Shown piece after piece: positions 32,833 to 45,943 of a DNA stretch of 64,000 nucleotides. The DNA comes from Zingiber officinale (Eukaryota > Streptophyta > Magnoliopsida > Zingiberales > Zingiberaceae): the NCBI RefSeq assembly GCF_018446385.1, contig NC_055987.1:34607202-34671201 (forward strand), in the 5' to 3' direction. Numbering within the stretch: position 1 is the stretch's first letter; each line of letters opens with the position of its first letter. A program made the position numbers and the translations under genes. The notes under the pieces were generated by a model. It worked only from the letters and a program-made list of their open reading frames with translations. It was not told the DNA's origin and did not search any database.

Positions 32833-35259
32833 TATTGGTTGCTACTCGGAAAACCTAATGGTTCCACTGTACAAAAATTTTGTACAAAGGTCTAAACCTT
32901 TTCCTAGCTACCATGTGTTCTTTTAAATTAAACTTGGATCGCCTACGGAACTTAACACGTTTGATCCAAAGTTTAATTTATTTGTTCTTTTAGGTTTAGA
33001 CTCGGATCTCCTACGGAACTTAACACGTTCGATCCAAATCACCTAGGTTATTAATTTCATTAAATATTAATTTCATTAAATATTAATTTCATTAAATATT
33101 AATTTTCAAAATTAGCTTCCAGGACTACATGGCGAGGCATATGGCCTTCTTGGATATGGGAACAACCACCACCGCCTAGACAAAGCCTTTTAAGGAAAGC
33201 TAATATTTAATTTCCTTAAATAACTTTAGGTCAACCAAAAAGAACAATCAAATCACAAGGAAAAGAAAAATAAAAGAACACAACATCGAAAACTAATTCG
33301 AAATACTAGAATCGCATGCCTCTTGTATTTGGTATTTTTACAAAGAAATAAAAAACTAGTATGATGCAGAAATTAAATACTAGTATACCTTTTCTTTTGC
33401 AAATAAAAACCTCTAGGTCTTCTACCGTATTCCTCTTCTAACCTCGGACGTTGTGTGGGCAACGATCTTCCGAGATGAGAAACCACCAAAGCACCTTCTT
33501 CTCCTCCTTGCAAGGTTCGGCCACAACAAGAGCACCTCCAAGGATGAAGAGAAAACACCACCAATACTCCAAGGGATGCAAGCTTTCTCTCCTTCTTCTC
33601 CAAGCTAGAATTCGGCCACCACTTGATCTCCAAGAGAGAAGAGAATTTCGGCCACAAGGATGGAGAGAAGAGAAAAGGAAGAGCTGGCCACACCTAGGAA
33701 GAAAAGAGGGAGAAAATAATAGAGGTTGTTCACCTTGAAGGCCCCCAAAACCCCCTCTTTTATAATCCTTAGCTTTGGCAAATAAGGAAATTTAATTACA
33801 ATAAAATTTCCTTAACTTTCCTTGACATGAATTAATTAAGAAAAATTAAATAAAATTTCCTAATAAATCATATCATGGCCGGCCACCTCATGGAGTGCAA
33901 ACAAGGTAATTTCAATCAATAATTAAAATTCCTTATTTGTCTTCGGAAATTAAAAAAAAAAAAATTTTCCTTTAAAATCCCTTCATGGTTGATAAAAAGA
34001 AATTTCTATAATTTTAATTTTTCATTATGTGAATAATTTATAAAGAAGAAAAATAAAATATTTTTCCAATCTACAAATAAGGAAAGAGTTCTAATCTCTT
34101 TTCTTAATCTTTTGTAGAAGAGATATTTTAATTTTAAATCTCTCCAATAAATTATATCTTCCACATAAGAAAACTTTAAAATTAAAATTCTTTTCTAATT
34201 TAATGGGGGCCGGCCACCTAAGCTTGGGTTCAAGCTAGGGCCGCCCACCCATGGACCAAGGCTTGGCCGACCCTAGCTTGGTTCTCAAGCTAGCTTGGCC
34301 GACCCCTACACCATGGGTATGAAGGTGGGTATAGGTGGGTATAATACTCTATAACTAAGAGGCTATGATAGGGACCGAGAGGAGGAATTGATTTTAGTCT
34401 CTCGATAAAATTAAGCATCCCGTGTTCGCCCCGAACACACAACTTAATTTTATTAATAATAATTCATTCAACTAGAGAACTATTATTGAACTACCGCACC
34501 AATCCCAAATTACATTTTTGAGCTCCTTCTTATTATGAGTGTGTTAGTCTCCCTGTATTTAAGATGTCGAATGTCCATTAATTAAGTGAGTTACTGACAA
34601 CTCATTTAATTAATATCTTAGTCCAAGAGTAGTACCACTCAACCTCATCGTCATGTCGGACTAAGTCCACCTGCAGGGTTTAACATGACAATCCTTATGA
34701 GCTCCTCTTGGGGACATTATCAACCTAGATCACTAGGACACAGTTTCCTTCTATAATCAACAACACACACTATAAGTGATATCATTTTCCAACTTATCGG
34801 GCTTATTGATTTATCAAACTAAATCTCACCCATTGATAAATTAAAGAAATAAATATCAAATATATGTGCTTGTTATTATATTAGGATTAAGAGCACACAC
34901 TTCCATAATAACTAAGGTCTTGTTCCTTTATAAAGTCAGTATAAAAGAAACGACCTCTGATGGTCCTACTCAATATACTCTAAGTGCACTAGTGTAATTA
35001 CATAGTTAAGATAAACTAATACCTAATTACACTACGACCTTCCAATGGTTTGTTCCTTTCCATTTTGGTCGTGAGCTACTATTTATAATTTATAAGGTAC
35101 CGATAACATTATCTTCTGTATGTGACACCATATACTATGTTATCTACAATATAAATTAATTGAACAACTACAAACAAATGTAGATAATTTGACCAAATGT
35201 GATTCTTTATTCAAAATAAATGTTTACAAAAGCTTAGGCTTTCAGTATACACTCTAACA
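32833..35259 (-). repeat. 3' LTR of the minus-strand copia element
   Basis: On the minus strand it runs from TGTTAGAGTGTATACT at 35259, right after the polypurine tract, to ...CCGAGTAGCAACCAATA at 32833, where a terminal CA has become TA. It contains the aaggtgggtataggtggg motif near 34320. ORFs at 33373-33738 recur in the 5' LTR and carry no domain. Confidence 0.88.
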
Positions 35260-35287
35260 ATCTCCCACTTATATTAATGACTAAGCT

Positions 35288-38200
35288 GCCATATCTGCTG
35301 CCATACATCTGATTCCCATTCCCTCCACATGCCAATCGAAAGCTTTTGCTGGAAGGGCCTTAGTGAAAGGATCTGCCAGGTTATCTGCTGATGCAATCTT
35401 GGCGATGACAACTTCTCCTCGCTTCACGATATCTCGTATCAGGTGGTACTTGCGCTCTATATGTTTACTTGCTTTATGGGCTCATGGTTCCTTCTAGTTT
35501 GCAACTGCACCGCTATTATCACAATAAATTGTGATGATTTTGGGCAAACCAGGAATCACATCTAAGTCCATTAGAAAGTTCCTGAGCCATACTGCTTCTT
35601 TAGCTGCCTCAGAGGCTGCTACATACTCAGCTTCCATGGTTGAGTCCGAAACGTATTTATGCTTAACACTCCTCCATGCAATTTCTCCACCTCCTAAAGT
35701 AAACACATAGCCTGATGTAGACTTACTTATGTCCCTATCTGATTGGAAATCTGAATCCGTGTAACCCACAGGGAGCAAATCATCTGCTTGGTAAACTAGC
35801 ATATAATCTCTAGTCCTTCTCAGGTACTTTAATATATGCTTTACCGTAGTTCAATGTCCTTGTCCAGCGTTACTCTGATATCTGCTAACCATGCCCACGG
35901 TAAAACATATATCAGGTCTCGTACACAGCATTGCATACATAAGGCTTCCTACAGCTGAAGCATAAGGAACTGCTTTCATGTCCACTATCTCCTTTGATGT
36001 CTTCGGAGACATCTCTTTAGATAGAGCTACTCCATGCCTAAAAGGTAAAAAACCTTTCTTGGAATTCTGCATGCTAAAACGAGCAAGGATTGTATCTATA
36101 TATGAAGATTGGGACAGACACAACATTTTTTTCTTGCGATCCCTTATAACTTTGATCCCAAGAATGTGTGCTCAATCTCCTAAGTCCTTCATATCAAATT
36201 GTTTGGACAATCATACTCTTACGTCCGATAATACCTTGACATTGTTGCCAATTAACAAAATATCATCTATGTATAGTACAAGAAATACCACCACGTTTCT
36301 GTTATACTTCTTGTATACACAAGACTCATCCGGACATTGAATAAATCCATATGACTGGATTACTTCATTAAACCGGATGTTCCAAGACCTTGAAGCTTGC
36401 TTTAGTCCATAAATGGACCGATTGAGCTTGCACACTAGATGCTCTTTGCCTTTTTCAATGAACCCTTCTGGTTGCTTCATATGGATGTTCTCTTCAAGAC
36501 TTCCTTTAAGGAAAGCTGTCTTGACATCCATTTGCCAAATCTCATAATCCATATGAGCAGCAATGGATAAGAGTATCCAGATAGACTTAAGCATGGCTAC
36601 CAGTAAAAAGGTCTCCTCATAATCGATTCCCTCTTTCTGAATGTACCCTTTCGCAACAAGCCTAGCTTTGAAGGTTTCTACCTTACCGTCTGTCCCTCTT
36701 TTCCTTTTGTAGATCCACTTGTATCCGACGGCTTTTACACCATCAGGTGGTTCTACAAGCTCCCATACCTTATTAGAGTACATAGACTCCATTTCAGAAT
36801 TCATTGCCTTTTGCCAAGATACTGCATCTATATCTTGGAGTGCTTCGTCATATGTTCGGGGATCAGGTTCATGTATACCCAGGATCAAGTTCGAAGACTC
36901 TCTCAAAAACATGAATCTCTCAGGTTCCCTCACAACTCTCCCACTACGACGAGGCACCGTCTGTGGTTGTGTATCATGTGTGACACGTGTTGCAGTCTCT
37001 TGTGGTACTTCATCTTGTACTGTTGGTACTAAAGTAGACGTGTCCTCTCTAAGTTCTTCTAGAACAACTTTGCTACTGCGCTTGTGATCTATTATATAGT
37101 CTTCTTCTAAAAACTAGGCATTGGTGCTAACAATGACCTTCTAGTCTTTAGGACTATAAAATAAACCACCTTTCGTTTCTCTGGGATAACCCATAAACAC
37201 GCGAACTTCTGTACGAGATTCTAACTTATCAGCATCTGGTTTCAGCATATGTGCTGGACTACCCCAAATCCGAATATGTCTTAGACTGGGTTTTCACCCA
37301 TTCCATAATTCTGTGGGAGTAGAAGAAACTGATTTAGAAGGTACTAAGTTCAGAATGTGCGCTGCCATTTCCAGAGCGTATCCCCAAAACGAATTTGGTA
37401 ATTCTGAATAACTCATCATCGATCTAACCATCTCCATAAGAGTCCTATTCCTTCGTTCTGCCACACCATTCTGTTGGGGTGTACTAGGTGCGGACAATTG
37501 GGATTGAATCCCGGTCTCTGATAAGTAATTCCTAAACTCTCCTAAGAGGTATTCGCCACCACGATCAGATCGTAGTATCTTGATACTTTTACCTAGTCGT
37601 TTCTCCACATCAGCCTTGTACTGTTTGAACTTATCAAAGCACTCGGACTTGCGGTGCATTAGGTAAATGTATCCGTATCTTGAATAATCATCTATAAAAG
37701 AGACAAAATATTCAAAACCACCTCTCTCCTGGATAGACATAGGACCACACAAATCAGAATGAACCAATTCTAACACTTCTTTGGCTCTATACCCCTTGGC
37801 CTTAAAAGGCCTCTTGGTCATTTTACCTTCCAAGCAAGATTCACAAGTTGGAAAATTTTCCAACTCTAATGAACCCAAGAGTCCATCGTCTATAAGCCTT
37901 TGAATCCTACTTAAGTTAATATGACCAAGCCTTAGATGCCAAAGATATGCTTGGTTTATTTCCGAAGGTTGTTTTCTCTTATTAGTGTTAGAAGATGTGT
38001 TATAAATTTTCATATTTTGCTTTGTAGGAGAAATTGGATTTAAAGTATACAAATTGCCAACCAATGCACTAGAACAGATAATCACTTTATTTCTCTTTAT
38101 AACTACATTGTTATTAAAGGAAACAGAATATCCATCCAAAAATAGTTTAGAAACTGAAATTAAATTCTTTCTAAAACTGGGTACATAAAGACAATTTCTT

Positions 38201-38385
38201 AAAACTAATTTTCTATTTCTATCAAAAGATAAGTAGACGTCTCCCACTGCAACAGCCGCCACCTTAGTAGCATTGCCCATGTAGACGGTAATCTCTCCTT
38301 CAGTTAGTCGTCGGGTTTCTTAGAACCCCTACAAGGAATTGCAGACATGATCAGTGGCTCCCGTATCTATACACTAGGTGCTGGT
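35288..38385 (-). pseudogene. pol: Copia pol with stops and frameshifts
   Basis: Minus-strand order: protease with a DTGA-type site near 38365 followed by stops; GAG-pre-integrase (YLWHLRLGHINLSRI) and integrase core in the open stretch 38280-37294 (HSDLCGP, SFIDDYSRYGY, SDRGGEY, PQQNGVAERRNRT); a linker with stops at about 37250 and 37115; RT in the open stretch 36957-36211 ([28 protein letters not shown], catalytic YIDDIL near 36250); then 36126-35851 and RNase H 35802-35494 (YTDSDFQSDRD, EAEYVAA), ending in a LADPFTK-like tail near 35300. Most lesions visible are TAG/TGA at Trp or Gln positions plus a few frameshifts. The order proves Ty1/copia; the lineage is not assigned. Confidence 0.85.
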
Positions 38386-39251
38386 AGATAGCACCGCTAA
38401 ACATGTTTCAACAACCAGAGCATGAGATATACCTTTGTTATTTTGATTCCTACGAGGACAGTACACCTTCCAATGCCCTGACTGCTTGCAGATGAAGCAC
38501 TTGCCCTTCAGCTTCTTCACTCCAGCTTTAGGTCCTGTACTCTGAGATTTATTCACTTTCTTTGCTGAGCTAACTTGTTTCTTCTTCTTCTTTCCTTTCG
38601 GTTTAGAAGTAGAACCATTTTCAGCATAGTGAATATGAGAATTGTGACGAAATAACCCTTCTGCTGTCTGAAGTTCTGTCAGTAGTTCCGCTAATGAATA
38701 TATCCTTTTATTCAATTATAATTCAGGTGGAACTGCTCAAAACTTCTAGGTAACGTTTGGAAGATCATATCGATCTGGGTTTCCCCATCAATTTCTCCTC
38801 CAAGGATCTGTATTTCATTTAGATAAGCCATCATCTTTAGGATATGATCCCTCATAGGAGTACCCTCTTGCATGGTGGCTGTCATTATCTTTCTCATGGC
38901 TTCTTGCCTAGAGGCTCGATCCTGGTGACCAAAGAGTTCCTTGAGATTGTTCATAATATCATAAGCTGTTGGTAAATCTTGATGCTGATGTTGCAATACA
39001 TTTGACATTAAAGCCAAAATGTAACACCGCGCCATCTCATCTGCTTTTACCCATTTCCTATGATATTCAATCTCCTCTTGGGTAGATTCACCAGTGGGTG
39101 CATCAGGGCAAGGCTCAGTCAGTACAAACTTATAGCTTTCAGCAGTAAGAACAATGTCCAGGTTCCTTTTCCAATCTATGTAGTTAGGACCAGTAAGTCT
39201 ATTCTCTTTTAGTATGATGGCCAGTGGGTTGAAAGTCATCCTAATAATCAC
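38374..39251 (-). pseudogene. gag: Copia gag, one frameshift
   Basis: Two adjacent frames cover a copia gag. The first, 39251-38712, starts MTFNPLAIILKENRLTGPN (best ATG at 39239) and holds the UBN2-type core with TAYDIMNNLKELFG. The second, 38715-38374, continues with IYSLAELLTELQ, a Lys-rich linker and one zinc knuckle, CFICKQSGHWKVYC. The break lies at about 38712, where the first frame ends in a TGA. The second frame ends at a TAG at the protease boundary. Confidence 0.82.
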
Positions 39252-40343
39252 AAATAACTTTTGGTCAGAACTCTAAATTTAGAATAATATTGATTCCTCA
39301 AACAATACTATTTTAAATTAACCAACACCTCAAAACACCGTGAATTTTGTATGCCACGATAGTGTGGACGTATACAAATTCAACATTTGTAAAAGGAGGG
39401 TTTCACCCATTAATTTTATTATCTTGTCAACCTAACTTTTTGACAAATAAAATTAATAGTTGGTTTCCTTTGGTCACACGAATAATAGCAGTGACTCCGA
39501 TGGGGAGGATACTATTAGACGTGCCTAAGTGTATACCATTACTTGACACTAAGTCCATTAATAAGATTGTGCCCCTTCGATGGGGAAGATCACACGCTCT
39601 TAATTAACTTCCTATAGTCATCCAAAATGGAAGTTTGTTCTAGTGATCCATAAACAAGTTCATCCGATATGGAGGAAGGCACTCAGAGCCAACACGCAAG
39701 CTTGTTTACATCACTTACAAACCAGTAATGGAGACCGTGGAATTTATTTAAAATCCCTCTCCCACTTAGTTATTTAAAGTGAGGAATTTTGACTATGCTA
39801 GCCTACTAAACATGTATACTAACATGCACACACAACATAATATAAAAGCAATAAATAGAAAAACTAATTTTCAACTATTATGACTTTTATCTATTGTTGT
39901 CCTCCGTGTGTTGTCATCCCTAGCTGTTGCCATTTTTGGCCACCGCCACCGGGTCTAGTTGTCGCATCCATCTTGCTCCTTTTTCCGCTGCGCCTCTGGT
40001 ACTCAAAAGGTTCCACGCCTTGCAAGATTCGATCCGCGACATAAATAGAATTTTACATTTTTCGATCCTATATTCCATAAAAGGAATGTATATATATCTA
40101 GATCAAAAAATAAAATCCTAATAAAAGTAAATACAGCTCCTGCTGTATTTTATAATACAATCATGCACACACAATAAATGCCCTTGACATGTCCAAGGGT
40201 CCAATCACACACATAATAACTATAAGCCATAATAGTTGGATCCTGCATCCACAAAGTTAGCACATCCTACTATTAACCTACCTAAATTATGTATGACATG
40301 TGCATAATTAAACTAATACCAAATACACAAAGGCAAAACCCTA
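39252..40343 (-). other. Copia 5' leader
   Basis: About 1.1 kb between the primer-binding site and gag with no supported ORF. It includes a CG-containing stretch at 39925-40040 that gives a small plus-strand ORF without a recognisable domain. Confidence 0.55.
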
Positions 40344-40355
40344 GCTCTGATACCA
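40344..40355 (-). promoter_or_regulatory. Primer-binding site (initiator tRNA-Met)
   Basis: On the minus strand TGGTATCAGAGC lies two bases after the end of the 5' LTR. This is the standard complement to the 3' end of plant initiator tRNA-Met used by copia elements. Confidence 0.9.
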
Positions 40356-40357
40356 AT

Positions 40358-41836
40358 TGTTGGTTGCTACTCGGAAAACCTAATGGTTCCATTGTATAAA
40401 AATTTTGTACAAATGTCTGAATCTTTTCCTAACTACCATGTGTTCTTTTAAATTAAACTTGGATCGCCTGCGGAACTTAACACGTTTGATCCAAAGTTTA
40501 ATTTATTTGTTCTTTTAGGTTTAGACTTGGATCTCCTGCGGAACTTAACACGTTCGATCCAAATCACCTAGGTTATTAATTTCATTAAATATTAATTTCC
40601 AAAATTGGCTTCCAGGACTGCATGGCGAGGCACATGGCCTTCTTGGATATGGGAACAACCACCACCGCCTAGACAAACCTTTTAAGGAAAGCTAATATTT
40701 AATTTCCTTAAATAACTTTAGATAAACCAAAAAGAACAATCAAATCACAAGGAAAAGAAAAATAAAAGAACACAACATCGAAAACTAATTCGAAATACTA
40801 GAATCACATGCCTCTTGTATTTGGCATTTTTACAAAGAAATAAAAACTAGTATGATGCCGAAATTAAATACTAGTATACCTTTTCTTTTGCAAACAAAAA
40901 CCTCTAGGTCTTCTACCGTATTCCTCTTCTAACCTCGGACGTTGTGTGGGCAACGATCTTCCGAGATGAGAAACCACCAAAGCACCTTCTTCTCCTCCTT
41001 GCAAGGTTCGACCACAACAAGAGCACCTCCAAGGATGAAGAGAAAACACCACCAATGCTCCAATGGATGCAAGCTTTCTCTCCTTCTTCTCCAAGCTAGA
41101 ATCCGGCCACCACTTGATCTCCAAGAGAGAAGAGAATTTCGGCCACAAGGATGGAGAGAAGAGAAAAGGAAGAGCCGACCACACCAAGGAAGAAAAGAGG
41201 GAGAAAATAATAGAGGTTGTTCACCTTGAAGGCTCCCAAAACCCCCTCTTTTATAATTCTTAGCTTTGGCAAATAAGAAAATTTAATTACAATAAAATTT
41301 CCTTAACTTTCCTTGACATGAATTAATTAAGAAAAATTAAATAAAATTTCCTAATAAATCATATCATGGTCGGCCACCTTATGGAGAGCAAACAAGGCAA
41401 TTTCAATCAATAATTAAAATTCCTTATTTGTCTTCGGAAATTTAAAAAAAATAAAATTTCTCTTTAAAATCTCTTCATGGTTGATAAAAAGAAATTTTTA
41501 TAATTTTAATTTTTCATTATGTGAATAATTTATAAAGAATAAAAATAAAATATCTTTCCAATCTATAAATAAGGAAAGAGATCTAATCTCTTTTCTTAAA
41601 CTTTTGTAGAAGAGATATTTTAATTTTAAATCTCTCCAATAAATTATATCTTCCACATAAGAAAAATTTAAAATTAAAATTCTTTTCTAATTTAATGGGG
41701 GCCGGCCACCTAAGCTTGGGTTCAAGCTAGGGCCGCCCACCCATGGACCAAGGCTTGGCCGACCCTAGCTTGGTTCTCAAGCTAGCTTGGCCGGCCCCTA
41801 CACCATGGGTATGAAGGTGGGTATAGGTGGGTATAG
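40358..41836 (-). repeat. 5' LTR of the copia element, U3 deleted
   Basis: It matches 32833-34345 of the 3' LTR almost base for base, including the ORF-bearing segment and the gggccggccacctaagctt landmark. It stops inside the gggtataggtgggtata motif. The missing part corresponds to about 0.9 kb of U3 with the promoter. Confidence 0.88.
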
Positions 41837-42541
41837 TACGCCAGTCTGAGGCTGGTGTGTTCCACTACTCACATTAAGTGCTATCACTGGTCTCAGCATC
41901 CTAAGCATCAGTCTGACTCGTTCCTTCTCTGTACTTACTAACTCTGGGCAGATGCGAGCCAGCCTGTTGAACCTCTTGACTGCTTCTTCCACTGACAGAT
42001 CACCTTGTCTGAATTCTATAAACTCCTCATAATGCTTGTTGGTGATTCGTTGACGAAAGAATTCTTCGTAAAACTTCGTCTCGAAGTCAGCCCAGTTCAT
42101 CTGATTGACTATTCTCTTGCTCTTCACTCTTTCCCACCACATACGGGCATCTCCAGATAAGCAGAAAGAAGCACACTTGACCTTCTCGACTTCTGGCCAG
42201 TCAAGAAGCTCCATGGTGCTCTCCAGTGTCTTGAACCAAGCCTGAGCATCCCAGGGCTCAGTCGTGCCTGAAACACTTTGTCTTCTAGGTGCTGTGGGGA
42301 CTTCCAAGGCGGCTGGTGGAACCTCAGTTACCACTAGAGTTTCCACATTAATAGTTGGAGGAGTGAGAGGGACTGGCTGCTGATTCGCCATCAGATTGAC
42401 AATTACTTGTTGCTGCTCCGCCACTTGTCTCTGGAGTTGAGCAACAACTTCAGAGAGATTTGGTTCAGCTATTCTAGGTTCTTCGTTCGCCTGTGCTCGG
42501 TCCTCAGTACGAACGGTACGGGGACGTCCTCTTCTTGACAT
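41837..42541 (-). CDS. gag: Ty3/gypsy gag, C-terminus deleted
   Basis: On the minus strand the ATG at 42541 opens a frame of 247 codons, of which about the first 235 are gypsy gag; the rest is read-through into copia LTR. The Arg-rich start and Gln-rich coiled coil (about 30-52) are followed by the Retrotrans_gag core at about 95-215, with AWFKTLESTMELLDWPE, CASFCLSGDARMWWERVKS, WADFETKFYEEFF and LSVEEAVKRFNRLARICPEL. The zinc knuckle and all of pol are missing. The frame up to the break has no lesion. It belongs with the primer-binding site at 42758 and the LTR at 42772. Confidence 0.82.
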
Positions 42542-42757
42542 CTAGTCATGTAGAGAAACTTAAAATCGTCCCTACGCTTTCTAGACATATATACATATGT
42601 AAACAAAAGAAATCAAGAACTTCTATCTTACTTAAACATTTCTAAGCAAATACTCTATACTGCAAATAATAAGAAAAGTATAAAAGAAAACTTAAATACT
42701 TTCTTACTTGAAGACGACAAGGATGGTGCTGATGTGTGATGCTAGAGAATGGGAACT

Positions 42758-42769
42758 GCTCTGATACCA
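42758..42769 (-). promoter_or_regulatory. Gypsy primer-binding site (initiator tRNA-Met)
   Basis: On the minus strand TGGTATCAGAGC lies two bases after the LTR end ...GTCGTTACA. It fixes the minus-strand orientation of this gypsy element. Confidence 0.9.
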
Positions 42770-42771
42770 AC

Positions 42772-45700
42772 TGTAACGACCACCCTTCTTACTACTACTA
42801 CTCTTTAAGGATGACCGTTACTTAACCACTAACTCTACTTAACCGGTATGACTTAAAATCACATGGAAACCCTACCGAAAAATTTTGACAGAGTCTCCCC
42901 TGTACCGGTGACCATATTCAACAATACATGCAATATATACTCAGCCACAAGCGGCTGGAACACATATCAATCAACCACGCAGTATAATAAATCCAAAATA
43001 AAGAAAACAACACCAGAAATCATCACACAAGACTACAATTCTTCTACTACGTCCTAATCATATCAAAATAACAAATACTATCTCAAATACTCCTAACATA
43101 GCAAAAGACAATGGAAACTAAACTAAAACTTCTTTCCTGGTCCCAAGGCTTCCATAGTCCTGGCATCACACATCCTTCGAACACCTCCTTATCGCCTTCC
43201 TTTCTATATCTTTTCCTTTCTTGTATCTGCAGTAAGAGGAAGTGTAGTCTATAAGCAAAATTTGCTTAGTAAGCGCTATCTAACTCACAAAATCACGAAT
43301 GTGCATGTATAAGAAAAGAACTAGAAACTATATGCTCTAAAAAGAAATAAAGCATAAACATAATTGCTCATGTCAAACTTAATAGCAAAGAAAAGCTAAG
43401 GAATCTACTCATGTAATTCTAATAGTTAATCATGCTGCTCATCTAATAGGTAAACATGAAAACTACTCATCTACTAGATAAACATGGTAGAATAAAGAAC
43501 TAAACTTACTGATTTTTAGAACTATATGAATCTTATTTCATTTGTTCTAAACTTAATCTTTAGTACTTTATGTTTATGTAAAACTCGTTTTACTTGTCCA
43601 AAAACTTATACTTATAATACTTCAAAATAATAATCAACTTCTTCTTGGGCCCAGGCGTAGTACCATCTTATGCGCGTTCCCTAATAGGTTGGGGTAGCGA
43701 GCCACCAATCCTAAAAGAGCAGACCTCGGTCTACCAGGGCCAAGACCTCGGAATTGGACACTTGGATTTGTTTAACAACAACCTCGGAAGTCGGGTACTA
43801 GCCTCTTCTTAAAAGTAAAATACTTATAATCTTAATTACTTCTTCTTTAAATGCCTTGGAATTTTAATAGGCACCTTGTGTGCCAAAAATCCCTAAAGTC
43901 TTGACTTTGGGATCTACTTAAGGCCTTGGCCTTTTTCTTTATTTTCTTTATCTTTCTTATACTTGTTCAAGTGAAATACTAGTCTCTTCAAGTAAACACT
44001 CTAAACTTATACATCTCTAAACTTATACAACTCTAAACTTATACATATCAGTAAACATCTCTAAACTTAAATCTATATGCTATAACAGAATTAAATCAAA
44101 GGAAAGAAAATCTGACTTCTATAAACATACTACATCAAAAACAAATTAAAAGAAAGAAAATCTAACTTCTTTAAGCATGCTACAACAGATATAAATCAAA
44201 GGAAAACTGAATCTGACTTCTTTAAGTATGCTACAACAGAATTAAATAAAGGAAACCACATCTGAATTCCTTAAGCATGCTATGTCAGAATTAAAACAAA
44301 GGGAAGCAAGTCTAAATTCTTTAAGAATGCTTCAAAATAAGAAACAAAGAATTTACACTGCTAAACGAGATAAACTGCAATGCTACAAAATGCAAAAATC
44401 TGCACTACTACAAAAGGTGAAAATCTGCAATGCTAAACTACAATGCTAACAATTAATCTACATACTATACTTATTCCTTAAAGCCATTCACACCAACCAA
44501 ACCAGTACTGAGCATGGACGAAAGGGGTCTAACAGCAATCTAATCCACATTGCACTGAATCTACAAAGCCAGCACTGAACACAATCTTTTCATTGCTAAT
44601 CTACACAACTTAAAAGAAAACTAAAGCTGTGGTTAGGGAACAAGTGATAAAATGGCTAACAACATACCAATGAATTGATAACAAATCAAACCTGCACTGT
44701 AGTAATTGTTCCTCCTACTATGTGCCACGACAACAAAAGAAAAACACAAGATTGATAGCTTCCTTACTATCCGAACATGCTTATTTAACAACCTAACCAA
44801 TTCTTTCTAAAACCTCTAAACATCATAAGGAAGCAAGAACAACCTCAAATTCAAACTGTTGACCACTAAATCTGTTCAAGGGACTATTTGGAAAACACAA
44901 CCAACACAAGAGAGCCCCTAACCAAAAAAAGGGAACAACATGGCAGCAAACCCTAACCCATCAGAATCCACAGAAATGCAGAAATCCTTAGGCATGTTAC
45001 AACCGAAATGCAAAGGAAATTCGTTCACAGCAGAATCCTTTATCAATGACTTACACGGCAACTAAGCAAAAAGGAACCCAAATAGCAACTACATGGCACA
45101 AAAACAACCTCACGACAGCAAACATGAATTCCCAATCTTCATAGAAAATTCAAAAACAAGAAGGAATACGAATCCGGAGCTATCATACTGCAGGTGAGTA
45201 GCAACTTACCTTGCTATTCCCGAACTCACAGCCGGAAAGAACTTCTAGGGTTTTGGAGCTCTGATCAAAGGACTCAAAATCGCGGCTCCTCCTCGTGCTC
45301 CCGACTTCTCCTCATCGAGAGAAGCTCGGCGGTGTGAAGAGCTCTCGGAAATCTCCCTCCACCGGCCGCCGGAGAGAAGCCCTAACTCGGCTTCGCTTTC
45401 CGCCCGAGAGAAGTCGCCGACGCCGCGCACGCGTGAGAAGAGAAGAAGGGATTCGGGAGAAATTAGGGCTCGGGAAATTCTCAAGCCCTAAGTTCCTTTT
45501 ATAACTCTGGTATTTCTGTTAACTTAAGGTTATTTCGCTGCCAACTCTTTCGCGAAATATCCGCGGAACAGTTGGTTGGCTGGGTTTTGACCAAGCCAAA
45601 AGCCCCGGGTTCAATTCTCGGCTGCTACCTCTTTTTCTTCCTTTTATTTCTTTGTTATTAATTCCTATTACTTAAATAGATATCTTCCTCTATTTGTTTA

Positions 45701-45943
45701 AGTAACAATTGCTAGCCCAGTTGGTTAGCCGGGTTTTGCTCGGGTCAGGGGTTGCCGGTTCAAGCCTCAGCTTGGACATTTTTTGTCGAAACTTCTTTCG
45801 TTTAGTAAAAATACCAAACGACCTCCAAAAATTACATAAAAATATTCTATAAATTCTTAAAAATATCTAGAATTTTTATAAAGTATTTATAAATATTTTT
45901 AAGAACTTTTAGAACTCCTAATGAGGAAAATTGGGTCGTTACA
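42772..45943 (-). repeat. Gypsy 5' LTR, 3.2 kb, complete
   Basis: On the plus strand it starts TGTAACGACCACCC and ends GGGTCGTTACA. The termini are inverted copies of about 10 bp. On the minus strand a TATA (gttataaaagg near 45500) precedes a leader of GA-rich sequence. The size, TGTAACGACC ends and tRNA-Met site fit Tekay/Del-type chromoviruses; this is an inference from family traits. A homologous LTR in the opposite direction lies at 46988-55408. The outer edge abuts a TATA-like word of an Athila-like LTR (TATAAAAGG at 45944). Confidence 0.85.

Larger units (their letters stand above)
32833..41836 (-). mobile_element. Ty1/copia retrotransposon, minus strand, 5' LTR truncated
   Basis: On the minus strand: 5' LTR (41836-40358, lacking its U3), primer-binding site 40355-40344, leader, gag, pol, polypurine tract (aagtgggagat, 35260-35270) and a full 3' LTR (35259-32833, 2427 bp). 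The two LTRs are very similar over the shared 1.5 kb, so the copy is comparatively recent. The left target duplication would be AAGTC at 32828-32832; the other side is deleted. The right edge at 41836/41837 is a deletion junction with a gypsy gag. Coding regions carry several stops and frameshifts. The LTR family also gave the solo LTR at 26243-28848 and a decayed relic near 57865. Confidence 0.86.

Noticed and set aside
45560..45780. A tRNA-like gene, from words such as gttggttagccgggttttg and ggttcaagcc
   Set aside because: Two tRNA-like A/B-box words lie in the gypsy LTR near 45570-45620 and 45715-45770, but no cloverleaf can be formed; at most they are SINE relics or chance pol III-like boxes.
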